This document shows positions 47,787 through 56,384 of a DNA stretch of 64,000 nucleotides, in pieces. The DNA is from Cognaticolwellia mytili (GTDB lineage: Bacteria; Pseudomonadota; Gammaproteobacteria; Enterobacterales; Alteromonadaceae). The number at the start of each line of letters is the position of its first letter. Position 1 is the first letter of the stretch. The notes under the pieces were generated by a model. That model had not been told where the DNA came from. It saw only the letters and a program-made list of their open reading frames with translations, and did no database searches. Made by a program: the position numbers and the translations under genes. The stretch spans positions 310,001 through 374,000 of the forward strand of contig NZ_NBOF01000002.1 of NCBI RefSeq assembly GCF_002104475.1, read 5' to 3'.

Positions 47787-47931
47787 CGATGGAATAAATG
47801 TTCTGATTTTTGGCCTCATTTCGAACATTAGCGATTACAGCTAATTGGATAGATTGGATGGGGTTTTATATTGATAACGCCTGGCTAAAGCGGTGGAACT
47901 TCAAAGCCTCGCTTGAAATTCTTGTGTAGTT

Positions 47932-48138
47932 TTAACAACCACCATTAGAGCCACTACAATCTGAAGCTGAAGAATAGCTACCTCCATTTGAAGAACTGGT
48001 GCCTTTTATAGTTCCAATAAAACATAAAAAGCTAAAAGCGATAATACCTATTGAGTAAGACCATACTTGAGAAACAAAACCACCATAAATTGCAAAAACT
48101 ACTAATAATAACAATAAAAACCTAAACACTTTTTTCAT
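47932..48138 (-). CDS. Small membrane protein with Ser/Gly/Cys tail, next to LanC-like gene
   Basis: 68 aa. Two hydrophobic helices (about 5-25 and 28-43) are followed by a tail of residues 46-68 containing nine Ser, one Thr and two Cys with Gly (GTSSSNGGSYSSASD then CSGSNGGC). AGGA lies upstream of the ATG at 48138. It follows the LanC-like gene on the same strand after 210 bases. The tail composition is like a lanthipeptide core, but the double-membrane N-terminus is not a typical leader and no dehydratase is nearby. Small membrane proteins with Gly/Ser/Cys tails also occur without LanC, so the link is speculative. Confidence 0.7.
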   Translation of the reverse strand: MKKVFRFLLLLLVVFAIYGGFVSQVWSYSIGIIAFSFLCFIGTIKGTSSSNGGSYSSASDCSGSNGGC

Positions 48139-48262
48139 TTAGAATATCCTATAAATTCATAAGCAATAACACTAATAGTCCCTAACAAGTAACTTTTATT
48201 ACAAAAAGAATGAAAAGATTTAATCCGCACTGTAATTAGATGAAAATCAATCCTGTTAACGG

Positions 48263-48339
48263 GCTAACTATTTCACCAGAATAAGCGTTATCGGGAGCAA
48301 GTATTCTTCCCCCCGATAACGCGGACAAAACTTGTTAGC
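48263..48339 (-). repeat. Nested inverted repeats after the LanC-like gene
   Basis: A perfect 11-bp stem GCGTTATCGGG / CCCGATAACGC (48285-48295, 48312-48322) is enclosed by GCTAAC / GTTAGC (48263-48268, 48334-48339). There is no T-run, so it is not a standard terminator. The layout recalls integron attC sites, but spacing and box sequence do not match well. Confidence 0.6.
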
Positions 48340-48348
48340 ACTACGTAC

Positions 48349-49554
48349 TTAAAATAAATCTAAGCCTGGTATAGCCGCTTTTTCAGGGTACATGCAATGA
48401 TACACATATATTGCAAGCCCTGCATCTCCAGTCCATAAAGTGTATCGGCCTTGCCCGTAATGCAAACGTGCTTTCTGGCACTGTTCAATAGAGTGTATTG
48501 CAAATCTTCTTGCTCTCTCAAGCCACACCGACGCCCCCGTTTTTTGGTACAAGTACAATAAGGCATAACCGTTACCAGATGTTCCATGACAGATATTAGA
48601 ACCTTTTGCTAGAGGTCCTGCCTGCCAAATCAGCTCCCCTGCTGCTTTTAACAATACATCAAGTAGTTTAGACTCAGGTGAATCAATCGTCGGTGTTCTT
48701 GACATTGCTGTAACAATACCCGCTGCTCCGTGGCACCATTGAACAAGTAATTTATCAATATCTGGTTTAGTACAGAGCGTCCAATTTGCTAAATTATCTT
48801 TTTGTTTTACTGAAATATTTAAAGTGGCAACCGTACGCTTAACTATCACTTCGGTGTAACCATTAGGTAATAGATCTACGCCTTGTAAAAGAATATTGGC
48901 ATTGCCAGCTACACCATGGCAAGCACCATAATAATGCCGTTTAGGGCCAAATATTTGGCTTTGCCAAAGCCACTCGCCAGTCTCGGTATCTTGTGTCCAG
49001 TTATCCATTAATGACTTTGCGCCTTTAACAAACATATCTTTCCAATGACTTTTACCCGACTTCCTATAAAGAGCGAGGGCAGCATGCATCATTCCACTTT
49101 GCCCAGAGGTTATTTCATAAAGAGGAAGTTCTATAGTGTCTTCCATGCATCGCATAACTTGTCTTGATAACTTTTCATTATCAGGTTGCATTAAAATTGC
49201 GGGCATTAATATGCCGAGTTCACCTATTTGTAAGCCCGACTCGACTGATACATCCGGTGTTTTCAAAAAAGACAGGTAGACATCTTCGATTCCCCCTGAT
49301 AAATCATTCACTTTATATCCATATTCGCTAAGAATTTGTAAAGCGTGAATTGTGCCTGCAGCTCCTGCGTATGCAGACCATTTAGGCCCAACTCTAGGGT
49401 AACTTTCTGCATCAAGTGGATGCGTGGGCCAACAAGTATCAGGTAATAGTGAGCGTTGAATATCATCAATTATTGACAATATCTCTGCCTGCGCAATATT
49501 TTTGTCCCATAAAGTTTTGGTGAGAGGTTCGTGGCGTTTTTTATCAAATAACAT
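48349..49554 (-). CDS. Stand-alone LanC-like (lanthionine synthetase C) protein
   Basis: 401 aa. It has the alpha/alpha toroid of LanC with GXXG-type repeats (YAGAAGTIHAL, GELGILMPAI, GQSGMMHAAL, GVAGNANILL) and the active site: ACHG (His213), WCHG (Cys274) and ICHG (Cys322-His323), i.e. zinc ligands Cys-Cys-His as in NisC and LanCL. It would activate Cys thiols for addition to dehydro-amino acids. No LanB, LanM, protease or export gene is in view. The ribosome site is weak. The small Ser/Cys-tailed gene lies downstream. Confidence 0.9.
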   Translation of the reverse strand: MLFDKKRHEPLTKTLWDKNIAQAEILSIIDDIQRSLLPDTCWPTHPLDAESYPRVGPKWSAYAGAAGTIHALQILSEYGYKVNDLSGGIEDVYLSFLKTPDVSVESGLQIGELGILMPAILMQPDNEKLSRQVMRCMEDTIELPLYEITSGQSGMMHAALALYRKSGKSHWKDMFVKGAKSLMDNWTQDTETGEWLWQSQIFGPKRHYYGACHGVAGNANILLQGVDLLPNGYTEVIVKRTVATLNISVKQKDNLANWTLCTKPDIDKLLVQWCHGAAGIVTAMSRTPTIDSPESKLLDVLLKAAGELIWQAGPLAKGSNICHGTSGNGYALLYLYQKTGASVWLERARRFAIHSIEQCQKARLHYGQGRYTLWTGDAGLAIYVYHCMYPEKAAIPGLDLF

Positions 49555-49784
49555 TATGTATAAAACTTTTCATCAGATTGTGATTAACCCTGCCTGTAGA
49601 ATTACTCATTTTTTATATTATTTTTAATCAAAATACTCTAATTAGATTATTTTCTTTTAACAATCAAGATTTAATATAACACTTACTTAAAATTCAATTG
49701 AATGGCCAACATCGATGCTTCAATACTCCATCAGTATTGGTCTTTGATTAGGGCAGTTAAAGCAGTCATTTTTACTCGATTTAA

Positions 49785-49805
49785 CCTAAAATACTAATAT
49801 TTAGG
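49785..49805. repeat. Hairpin at the end of the decayed transposase element
   Basis: CCTAAA and TTTAGG pair, in the same relative place as the hairpin at 9738-9757 (CTGAAAT/ATTTCAG). The flanks match (TTTAACCT..., then ...CAATAG...CTCAGA...AAT...CTGATAA). Both stem sides have changed together. Confidence 0.5.
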
Positions 49806-49880
49806 CAATAGATATTCTCAGACAATACCTGATAAATAATCCAAAGTATTTATTTGATGGGTGAATTGTTACTTCACCCA

Positions 49881-50050
49881 AAGAGCTTATTGCGATGAGT
49901 CAAATTTTGTCATCGTTTCAGTTTTTGATGTTCACAATAGTCACTTAATGACTGCATCATGGCAAACGACACCTTTGAACTGTGCTCTAAATCCAGTGCT
50001 GATGATTAACCAGCTCTCAGCAGGTATGTAACTTATGCCGACTACATTGC
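49881..50050 (-). pseudogene. Decayed 3' end of a Y1 transposase like the one at 9813-10787
   Basis: The sequence from AAGAGCTTATTGCGATGAGT through CACAATAGTCACTTAATG, CAGTGCTGATGATTAACCA and CTCTCAGCAGGTAT follows the 3' end of the intact transposase gene (9822 onward) with many changes and indels. Only about the last 60 codons are represented and they are broken. The other ~330 bases from 49555 hold the element's end hairpin and nothing else recognised. Confidence 0.8.
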
Positions 50051-50063
50051 TACACAGAATAAA

Positions 50064-50315
50064 TCACTTAAACCAGACTTTACCACCAATAAATTTATAT
50101 GCAGGTAAACCACGAATCAGGGTTTCGCGGGCGAATGACTTTTGGCATTTTGGGCAAATGCAAGGTTCTGTGGTGTAGTCTTGGCTAATACGCTCTTTGA
50201 AGCTTTTAACTAATGCGCCTTTACCGCCCTTGCGATATTTAAACAATATCGTATTACAGCCGTTGCAAAATATATCAACGGTTTTGGCTGGGCCTTTTTT
50301 ACTTGGTTTTGCCAT
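50064..50315 (-). CDS. Small zinc-ribbon protein
   Basis: 83 aa basic protein with FCNGCNT and CICPKCQKSF, two Cys-x-x-Cys pairs that form a zinc ribbon, between basic stretches (YRKGGKGALVKSFKERI). It ends LPAYKFIGGKVWFK. It resembles a conserved marine gammaproteobacterial hypothetical. It may bind nucleic acid (inference). It lies immediately beside the transposase remnant. Confidence 0.8.
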   Translation of the reverse strand: MAKPSKKGPAKTVDIFCNGCNTILFKYRKGGKGALVKSFKERISQDYTTEPCICPKCQKSFARETLIRGLPAYKFIGGKVWFK

Positions 50316-50775
50316 CAGGTATTTTTCTTACTTTCCAGTATGTTGATTAATGTTACTCCAGCATACTTTGCGTTGATTTCATTTTGGCTATACTTGAATA
50401 TCAAAAAGGCTGCTGATTTAACCCTGTAAATTGACTGAGTTAGCTACATAATAACAAAGATCAGCTAACTTCCAGAAGCTAATTATTTACGAATTAGCTC
50501 TCAACAACTTATCAAAGTTTTACATCTACAAAGCTGTAATATATTTTTATTCATACAAAATAACTTTCCAATACTTGAGCTTCAACCTCCTAGTTCCACG
50601 TTAAACAGTAGTTAATTGACCTATAGCGTTTTCGATATTCATACACCGCAATAAAGCCGCTTTTTGTCGGTATCAACTTGCTCATCAAGAAAAAAACAGC
50701 TAGCGTGAGCTATTAAATAATTTCGTTAAAATAACTATTCTATAATAAGCCATCAGCTGTGCTTAAAGGAAAACA
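50316..50775. other. Divergent intergenic region, nothing recognised
   Basis: About 460 AT-rich bases between the zinc-ribbon gene and the M24 peptidase, which point away from each other. AAAGGAAAA at 50766 is the peptidase ribosome site. No operator, RNA or small gene could be supported. Confidence 0.45.
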
Positions 50776-52086
50776 ATGAATATTAGTAAAAGAACCTTTT
50801 TAAAAGCCAGTGGCGCCGGTATTGCCACGTTGTCTATTGCTAGTCAAGCCATTGCGTCGTCAGCTATTGCCGCATCATCTAGTGAAAAAAGCAAGAGCTC
50901 GTCTGGGCTTAGCGATATTGCGGGTAGCGTTTTGGGCATTAGTAAAGGCGAACGATTAACCCGCATTAACAATGCCCAAAAATTAATGCAGCAACTTGAT
51001 ATTGCCGCAATGGTGCTTGAACCCGGCGCAGCAATGGATTATTTCTCAGGCATACAGTGGTGGCGCAGCGAACGTTTAACAGCGGTGGTAATTCCACGAG
51101 AAGGCAATGTTGCCGTGGTTTGCCCATTTTTTGAAGAGCCAAGTGTACGTGAAAGTTTATCGGTAAGTGACGACATTCGTGTTTGGCAAGAACATGAAAG
51201 TCCATTTGTATTGATTAAACAAATTTTGGCTGATGCAGGAATAAACAAAGGTAAAATAGCCTTTGAAAATTCAGTGCGTTATTTTGTTATGAGTGGCCTA
51301 ATGGCTGAGCTTTCAAATATGCAGCATGTAAGTGCTGAGCCTGTCACCCGGGGCTGTCGTATGTACAAAAGTCAGCATGAACTAGAATTGATGCATAAAG
51401 CTAATGAAGTAACTTTACTCGCCTATGCACACGTTTGGTCAAAATTAGCGCTTGGTATGAGCCAAGGTGATGTGAAGTCATTAATGAAAAACGCACAAAC
51501 ACAGCTTGGCGGTAAAGGCGCGTGGAACATGGCGTTATTTAACCAAGCTAGCGCATATCCACACGGCACCAAACAAAAACAAACTTTAACTGAAGGTTCA
51601 ATTGTATTGATGGACTGCGGCTGTAATGTTCACGGTTATCAATCAGATATTAGTCGTACCTTTGTTTTTGGTGAGCCAAGCAAACGACATCGAGAAGTTT
51701 GGCAAACGGTAAGGCAAGGACAACAAGTTGCTTTTGAACAAGCAAGAATTGGCAACCAAGCAGGTTCAGTTGATGACGCCGTGCGTAAGTTATATCAAAC
51801 AAAAGGCTTTGGTCCAGGTTACAAATTACCAGGGCTTTCGCACAGAACAGGCCATGGCATTGGTATGGAAGGCCATGAAAGCGTTAATTTTGTTCATGGT
51901 GAAACTGAGATATTAAAACCGGGCATGTGTTTTTCAAATGAACCCGGCATTTATATTCAAGGTGAGTTTGGCGTGCGCTTAGAAGACTGTATTTACATGA
52001 CGAAAAATGGTCCGCAGTGGTTCACAATGCCGCCAAGTTCATTAGATGATCCAATTGGTAAGCTTATTAAGTTAGCAACTATTTAA
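50776..52086 (+). CDS. Exported M24-family aminopeptidase (Xaa-Pro type)
   Basis: 436 aa. An N-terminal SKRTFLKASGAG resembles a twin-arginine signal with Lys-Arg in place of Arg-Arg, followed by a hydrophobic stretch. A creatinase-like N-domain then precedes the pita-bread domain with five metal ligands: Asp280 and Asp291 (MDCGCNVHGYQSDISR), His360 (GHGIGMEGHE), Glu389 (SNEPGIY) and Glu403 (RLEDCIY). It would cleave N-terminal residues, probably next to Pro, in the periplasm. It is convergent with a CadC-like regulator and near a peptide transporter. Confidence 0.9.
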   Translation: MNISKRTFLKASGAGIATLSIASQAIASSAIAASSSEKSKSSSGLSDIAGSVLGISKGERLTRINNAQKLMQQLDIAAMVLEPGAAMDYFSGIQWWRSERLTAVVIPREGNVAVVCPFFEEPSVRESLSVSDDIRVWQEHESPFVLIKQILADAGINKGKIAFENSVRYFVMSGLMAELSNMQHVSAEPVTRGCRMYKSQHELELMHKANEVTLLAYAHVWSKLALGMSQGDVKSLMKNAQTQLGGKGAWNMALFNQASAYPHGTKQKQTLTEGSIVLMDCGCNVHGYQSDISRTFVFGEPSKRHREVWQTVRQGQQVAFEQARIGNQAGSVDDAVRKLYQTKGFGPGYKLPGLSHRTGHGIGMEGHESVNFVHGETEILKPGMCFSNEPGIYIQGEFGVRLEDCIYMTKNGPQWFTMPPSSLDDPIGKLIKLATI

Positions 52087-52109
52087 CCTGCTAAAGTATA
52101 AATAGTTAT

Positions 52110-53804
52110 TTACAGCAAAAAGAAGTTATCTACAGGTATCGCTTCTTTTTGCTGTTTGGTTAAACGTTGAAAAACGGCTTGTTCACGAAGCCCATTAAAT
52201 AATGGCGCATCTAATACCCGATAATCTAATTGGTAACCTTGTTCTATCGCTTGCGTTAAGTAACGCATTGCCAGTGTAAATTGCCCTTTCGCGCTGTAAA
52301 TTTCCGCCAATAATAAACTTAACTCGGCTTGTTCATTACCTTGCTGCTGCTTTGCCTTTAGCAGCAAAATTGTCTGTTCATCTGAAGCTACTAACGATTT
52401 ATCAATATTATTTTCTTGCTTCTTCGCTATAGTGCCTGTCAATAACCGTGCTAGCACGTTAGCACGAGAAGTTGCGTCATTTTCTTTCAATGTTGCGGCT
52501 TGCTGATAAAGTTGCTGCGCCGACGTCAGTTTACCTTGAAAGTATTCAATATCAGCTCGCGTTTGTAGTAATAAAGCTTGCTGATTTGTATTGGTTTGGC
52601 TGACTTCATTAATGAGGTTTGAGGCTTCAATATAGTCTTTTTTATCAATCGCCAGCTGCGCTAAATGATAAGAGGTTAATAGATAATCAGGCTGTAAGGT
52701 TAGTGCTTTTTCATACCAAAATTTAGCTGCATCAAATTGTTTAGCGCGTTGTAATGTTAGTCCAGTATGCATCATGGCTAACGCATGTTCAGGTGTTTGT
52801 TCTAATATGACTTTATGCCAATGTAGTGCTTTTTCTAGTTCACCTTGCTCTGAATAAATAAAAGCTAAGTTGATCAGGATTTCAATTTCATCAGCTTCAA
52901 TTGCTAAACCTCTATGCAAGGTTTTAATACTTTTTGATAGCCAGCCTGACACATAGTAGGCGGTACCTAGTGCTTTGTAGCCATCTGCCGATTGGTTGTC
53001 GTAACTTAAGGCTTGGTAAGCGTTATCAATGGCGAGTTGCTTGTCACTTTCTTGACCTGAAAATTGAAAGTATTTTTGACTATAAGCTTGGCTGAGTGCT
53101 GCGTAAGCTGGTGAAAAAGTATAATTTTCATTGATCGCTTTTAAAAAAAAGTCGATAGCAATATCATTGTCTTGCTTACGATAACGATGATAATAATCTC
53201 GACCACGCAAGTACAAACGTTCAGCATTGGTTTTTACCACACTTTCACTGACTTCATTGGTCGACACACTATTTGATGTTGGGTTTTCTTCAGTGACATT
53301 ATTAGGTGAGGAAGTACTCAGCGTTAAGCTCACTAACATGCCAATGAAAGCTACTAGTCCAAGTAAGGACATTCGTCGCCACATTGTGCCAAATTGGCTA
53401 CCCGCAATACTAGGAAACCTATCATTTGCACTGAGATCGAGCATAACTGAAGGTGGGCTTCGCACTACACATTCACATTTTACGGCTGGAATAAGTCGAT
53501 AACCTCGGCCACGAACCGCTTCAATATAAGTTGGCGCACTGGCATCATCCCCTAACGATTTTCTCAGTAACTTCACTCGTTGTTTTAAGGTTTCATCGCC
53601 AATAACCCTTTCAGGCCACACAATGGCCATCAGCTGTTCTTGGCTTAACAATGCTGGAGCTGACTTCGCTAGTGCCACTAGTAGGTCATAACTCAGTTTG
53701 GGTAAAGTAATCACTTCTTCTTGGCGTGTTAATTCACCGCGTTGAACATCTAAGTTCAAATCGTCAATTAGATAGCGTGTTGTCTTATTATATTTATCAG
53801 CCAC
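52110..53804 (-). CDS. Membrane CadC/ToxR-like regulator with TPR repeats
   Basis: 564 aa. The N-terminal OmpR-type winged helix (about 12-105: LPKLSYDLLVALAKSAPALLSQEQLMAIVWPERVIGDETLKQRVKLLRKSLGDD) has the wing VRGRGYRLIP. One membrane helix lies near 145-165 (LGLVAFIGMLVSLTLS). The outside part is built of TPR-like repeats (AYAALSQAYSQKYF through LLAEIYSAKGQFTLAMRYL). The start is GTG at 53804. It is divergent from the POT gene and probably controls it and the M24 peptidase (inference). Confidence 0.9.
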   Translation of the reverse strand: MADKYNKTTRYLIDDLNLDVQRGELTRQEEVITLPKLSYDLLVALAKSAPALLSQEQLMAIVWPERVIGDETLKQRVKLLRKSLGDDASAPTYIEAVRGRGYRLIPAVKCECVVRSPPSVMLDLSANDRFPSIAGSQFGTMWRRMSLLGLVAFIGMLVSLTLSTSSPNNVTEENPTSNSVSTNEVSESVVKTNAERLYLRGRDYYHRYRKQDNDIAIDFFLKAINENYTFSPAYAALSQAYSQKYFQFSGQESDKQLAIDNAYQALSYDNQSADGYKALGTAYYVSGWLSKSIKTLHRGLAIEADEIEILINLAFIYSEQGELEKALHWHKVILEQTPEHALAMMHTGLTLQRAKQFDAAKFWYEKALTLQPDYLLTSYHLAQLAIDKKDYIEASNLINEVSQTNTNQQALLLQTRADIEYFQGKLTSAQQLYQQAATLKENDATSRANVLARLLTGTIAKKQENNIDKSLVASDEQTILLLKAKQQQGNEQAELSLLLAEIYSAKGQFTLAMRYLTQAIEQGYQLDYRVLDAPLFNGLREQAVFQRLTKQQKEAIPVDNFFLL

Positions 53805-54044
53805 TAAATCATTATTTCTGCTATTGCGTTATACCCGTTAATTTATCGCCTTTTCACCAAAGTGCAATGATTCTTAGCAGGTTTTCGCGCTCTTTCACCG
53901 TTTTATTTCACTCTTCAACGAAGCTTCACTAAAGCTTCACCAAAACTTTTAAGTTGTTTCACCTTAGCTTCAAGTACCAAAAAGCTATCGGCGTAAGCTG
54001 ATATAACAACAAGCAGTACTAACAGAATAATTAAGGAAGGTACG

Positions 54045-55538
54045 ATGACATCAACTAAAACATTACCCGAATTTGAAAATTTATGGGGGCATCCAAAACC
54101 ACTTTGGATGCTATTTATGGCAGAATTTTGGGAGCGATTTGCTTTCTATGGTATTCGTTGGGCGTTAACACTTTACATTGTTGCGCAGTTTTTTAATGGT
54201 GATACTTCTGGGCAATCTTTTGCGTCAAATACCTACGGTTCATATTTAGCTTTAGTTTACGCCAGCGCTATTTTTGGTGGTTATATTGCCGATAAGGTGA
54301 TTGGCTCTCAGCATTCCATTTTAGTTGGTGCTGTCATTATGGGCTGTGGCTTATTTCTGATTATGTTGCCCGATGAAACCTTTTTTATGATTGGCTTAGC
54401 AACGGTAATTGTTGGTAACGGCTTATTTAAACCTAATATTTCGAACTTAGTTGGAAAAATATATGCCGCTGATGATCACCGCCGTGACAGTGGCTTTAGC
54501 ATTTTTTACATGGGTATTAATGCTGGCGCTATGGTTTCACCGATAATTACCCAATGGCTTGCCAGTACGCTAACTGATACACCTATGATGGATAACTATA
54601 AAGCCGTTTTTGGTGCAGCGGGCGTCGGTATGTTGATTAGCTATGTTTGGTTTTATATTGGCCGTCGACAATTAAAAGGAATTGGCTCGGTTGCTAAAAC
54701 GCCATTGCGAACCAAAAATCTTGTTACAGTTGTTCTTGGCGCACTTGTTTCTATTATTCCTGTTTATATTTTAATAACTTATGCTGGCGCACAAGTACTA
54801 GCGTGGATCTTATTCGCCTTATTTATTGGTTTAGCTTTTATATTGTTAAAACAAACCAAAAATGATGGCAAGGTGGCTTTTGAACGGGTGATTGCATGCC
54901 TTATCATGTTCGTTTTCAACGTTATTTTCTTTATGTTTTTCGAACAAGCAGGCAGCTCATTTACTTTTTTAGCGCAAAACATTGTTGATAGAAGTATTAC
55001 CGAAGTGGTTGAATTTAAAATTGCTTGGTTTCAATCGGTCAATTCAGTAGCAATATTAATTTTTGCACCACTCGTTTCTGCCCTTTGGGTATTCATGCAT
55101 AAGAAAAAAGTAGAACCGAGTATTCCACGCAAATTTGCCTTAGGACTATTAGGCACTGGACTTGGCTTTTTAGTGTTAGTGTATGCGCTAGAAAACTTAC
55201 TTGATGCCAATAACATGATCCCGATTTGGCCACTAGCAGCCTGCTACGTATTACACACTATTGGCGAGCTATGCTTATCACCCATTGGTTTATCCATGGT
55301 AAGTAAGTTAGTACCCGCTTCGCTGGCTGGCTTTGCGTTTGGAGGCTGGTTTTTAAGTACGGCTATTGGCAACAACTTTTCAGGGATATTAGCTGGCTCA
55401 ATGAGTGGTGAAACAGGCATGACAGTCGCATCAGCATTAAGTGGTTTTACCTTTAGCTTTTGGTTGCTGACACTGGGCGGGGCATTGCTGTTTATTATTG
55501 GTCCGAAGATTAATAAATTAATGCATGGTGTTAAATAG
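54045..55538 (+). CDS. POT-family proton/oligopeptide symporter
   Basis: 497 aa with about 12-14 membrane helices. MAEFWERFAFYGIRWALTLYIV contains the ExxER proton-coupling motif; GGYIADKVIGSQHSILVGAVIM and NGLFKPNISNLVGKIY and FSIFYMGINAGAMVSPI are further PTR2 signatures. It imports di- and tripeptides. AGGAAGG lies before the ATG at 54045. Its divergent regulator and nearby M24/M20 peptidases suggest a peptide-scavenging group. Confidence 0.94.
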   Translation: MTSTKTLPEFENLWGHPKPLWMLFMAEFWERFAFYGIRWALTLYIVAQFFNGDTSGQSFASNTYGSYLALVYASAIFGGYIADKVIGSQHSILVGAVIMGCGLFLIMLPDETFFMIGLATVIVGNGLFKPNISNLVGKIYAADDHRRDSGFSIFYMGINAGAMVSPIITQWLASTLTDTPMMDNYKAVFGAAGVGMLISYVWFYIGRRQLKGIGSVAKTPLRTKNLVTVVLGALVSIIPVYILITYAGAQVLAWILFALFIGLAFILLKQTKNDGKVAFERVIACLIMFVFNVIFFMFFEQAGSSFTFLAQNIVDRSITEVVEFKIAWFQSVNSVAILIFAPLVSALWVFMHKKKVEPSIPRKFALGLLGTGLGFLVLVYALENLLDANNMIPIWPLAACYVLHTIGELCLSPIGLSMVSKLVPASLAGFAFGGWFLSTAIGNNFSGILAGSMSGETGMTVASALSGFTFSFWLLTLGGALLFIIGPKINKLMHGVK

Positions 55539-55589
55539 CTTTACTTGAGATAGCTTTTATAACAAATAATCACGCACCTTCTCTTTGCA

Positions 55590-55608
55590 ACAGACCTTAC
55601 GGTCGGTT
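55590..55608 (+). promoter_or_regulatory. TetR-type operator before the TetR gene
   Basis: CAGACCTTACGGTCGGTT shares the frame CAGACC-N4-GGTCGGT with the site at 56306. It is about 45 bases before the regulator start, fitting autoregulation. Confidence 0.7.
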
Positions 55609-55651
55609 AAACTAGTCTTAATAAGTTTAACCGATTTCTAGAGATACCCAC

Positions 55652-56236
55652 GTGAGAGATGCAGAGCAAACTCGTCAAAAAATATTAGAAATTAGCGCCG
55701 ATGAAATCCACAAGAATGGTTTCACCGCAACAAGCTTATCTTGTATTTTAAAACGTTGTGAAATTTCAAAAGGCGCCTTGTACCACCATTTTTCTAATAA
55801 AATGGACCTTGGTTATGCGGTGTTTGAAGAAGTATATGCTCCTGCTTTCATAGCACTTTGGCAACCACCCGTAGAGTCAGCAGATCCAATACAGGGGTTA
55901 TGTGATTTTTTTAGTGCCATGTCAAAAGAAATGACCTGTGATGAAGTGGTTTGTGGCTGTCCCTTAAATAACTTATGCCAAGAAATGTCTGGTGTTGACG
56001 AAGGGTTTCGGATTCGTATTTTAGCAATGCAACAACAGCTAAACTTATTGATTGCAACAAACTTACTTCGTGTGAGTAATGAGCTAAAAGCAAACCTCGA
56101 CTTTAGCCAAGTTGCCTACTTTATTGTATCAACTTTTCACGGTTCTTCGAGCTTAAGTAAAAGTTCATTAAACAAAGAATTATTTGACAAAGTAATTAAA
56201 GAGCTATGTCGCTACCTTCAGCAATTAAAGCAATAA
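55652..56236 (+). CDS. TetR-family regulator
   Basis: 194 aa. RDAEQTRQKILEISADEIHKNGFTATSLSCILKRCEISKGALYHHF is the helix-turn-helix, with the recognition helix KGALYHHF. The C-terminal domain has CGCPLNNLCQEMSG, the Cys-rich segment of the TetR_C_11-like subgroup. The start is GTG at 55652; no ATG is in frame near it. It is followed by the MlaC-like gene with a matching operator. Confidence 0.9.
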   Translation: MRDAEQTRQKILEISADEIHKNGFTATSLSCILKRCEISKGALYHHFSNKMDLGYAVFEEVYAPAFIALWQPPVESADPIQGLCDFFSAMSKEMTCDEVVCGCPLNNLCQEMSGVDEGFRIRILAMQQQLNLLIATNLLRVSNELKANLDFSQVAYFIVSTFHGSSSLSKSSLNKELFDKVIKELCRYLQQLKQ

Positions 56237-56305
56237 TCATAAATTAGTTACCAAAGTAACAATTCTTAACACTTTATCGTCTATTATAAGCCTAAACATC
56301 ATTTA

Positions 56306-56324
56306 CAGACCGAGCGGTCGGTAT
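56306..56324 (+). promoter_or_regulatory. TetR-type operator before the MlaC-like gene
   Basis: CAGACCGAGCGGTCGGTAT contains the near-palindrome ACCG-A/GCG-GTCGGT, common for TetR regulators. A TATAAT-like stretch follows at once. The same motif occurs before the TetR gene. Confidence 0.75.
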
Positions 56325-56384
56325 GTATAATGCTCGCAATAGAAATATTTACTAAAATTTAACACTCAATATCCAAGGGTCACC

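Noticed and set aside
48285-48322. The 11-bp stem after the LanC-like gene as a plain terminator
   Set aside because: No T-run on either strand; kept as a structured repeat instead.
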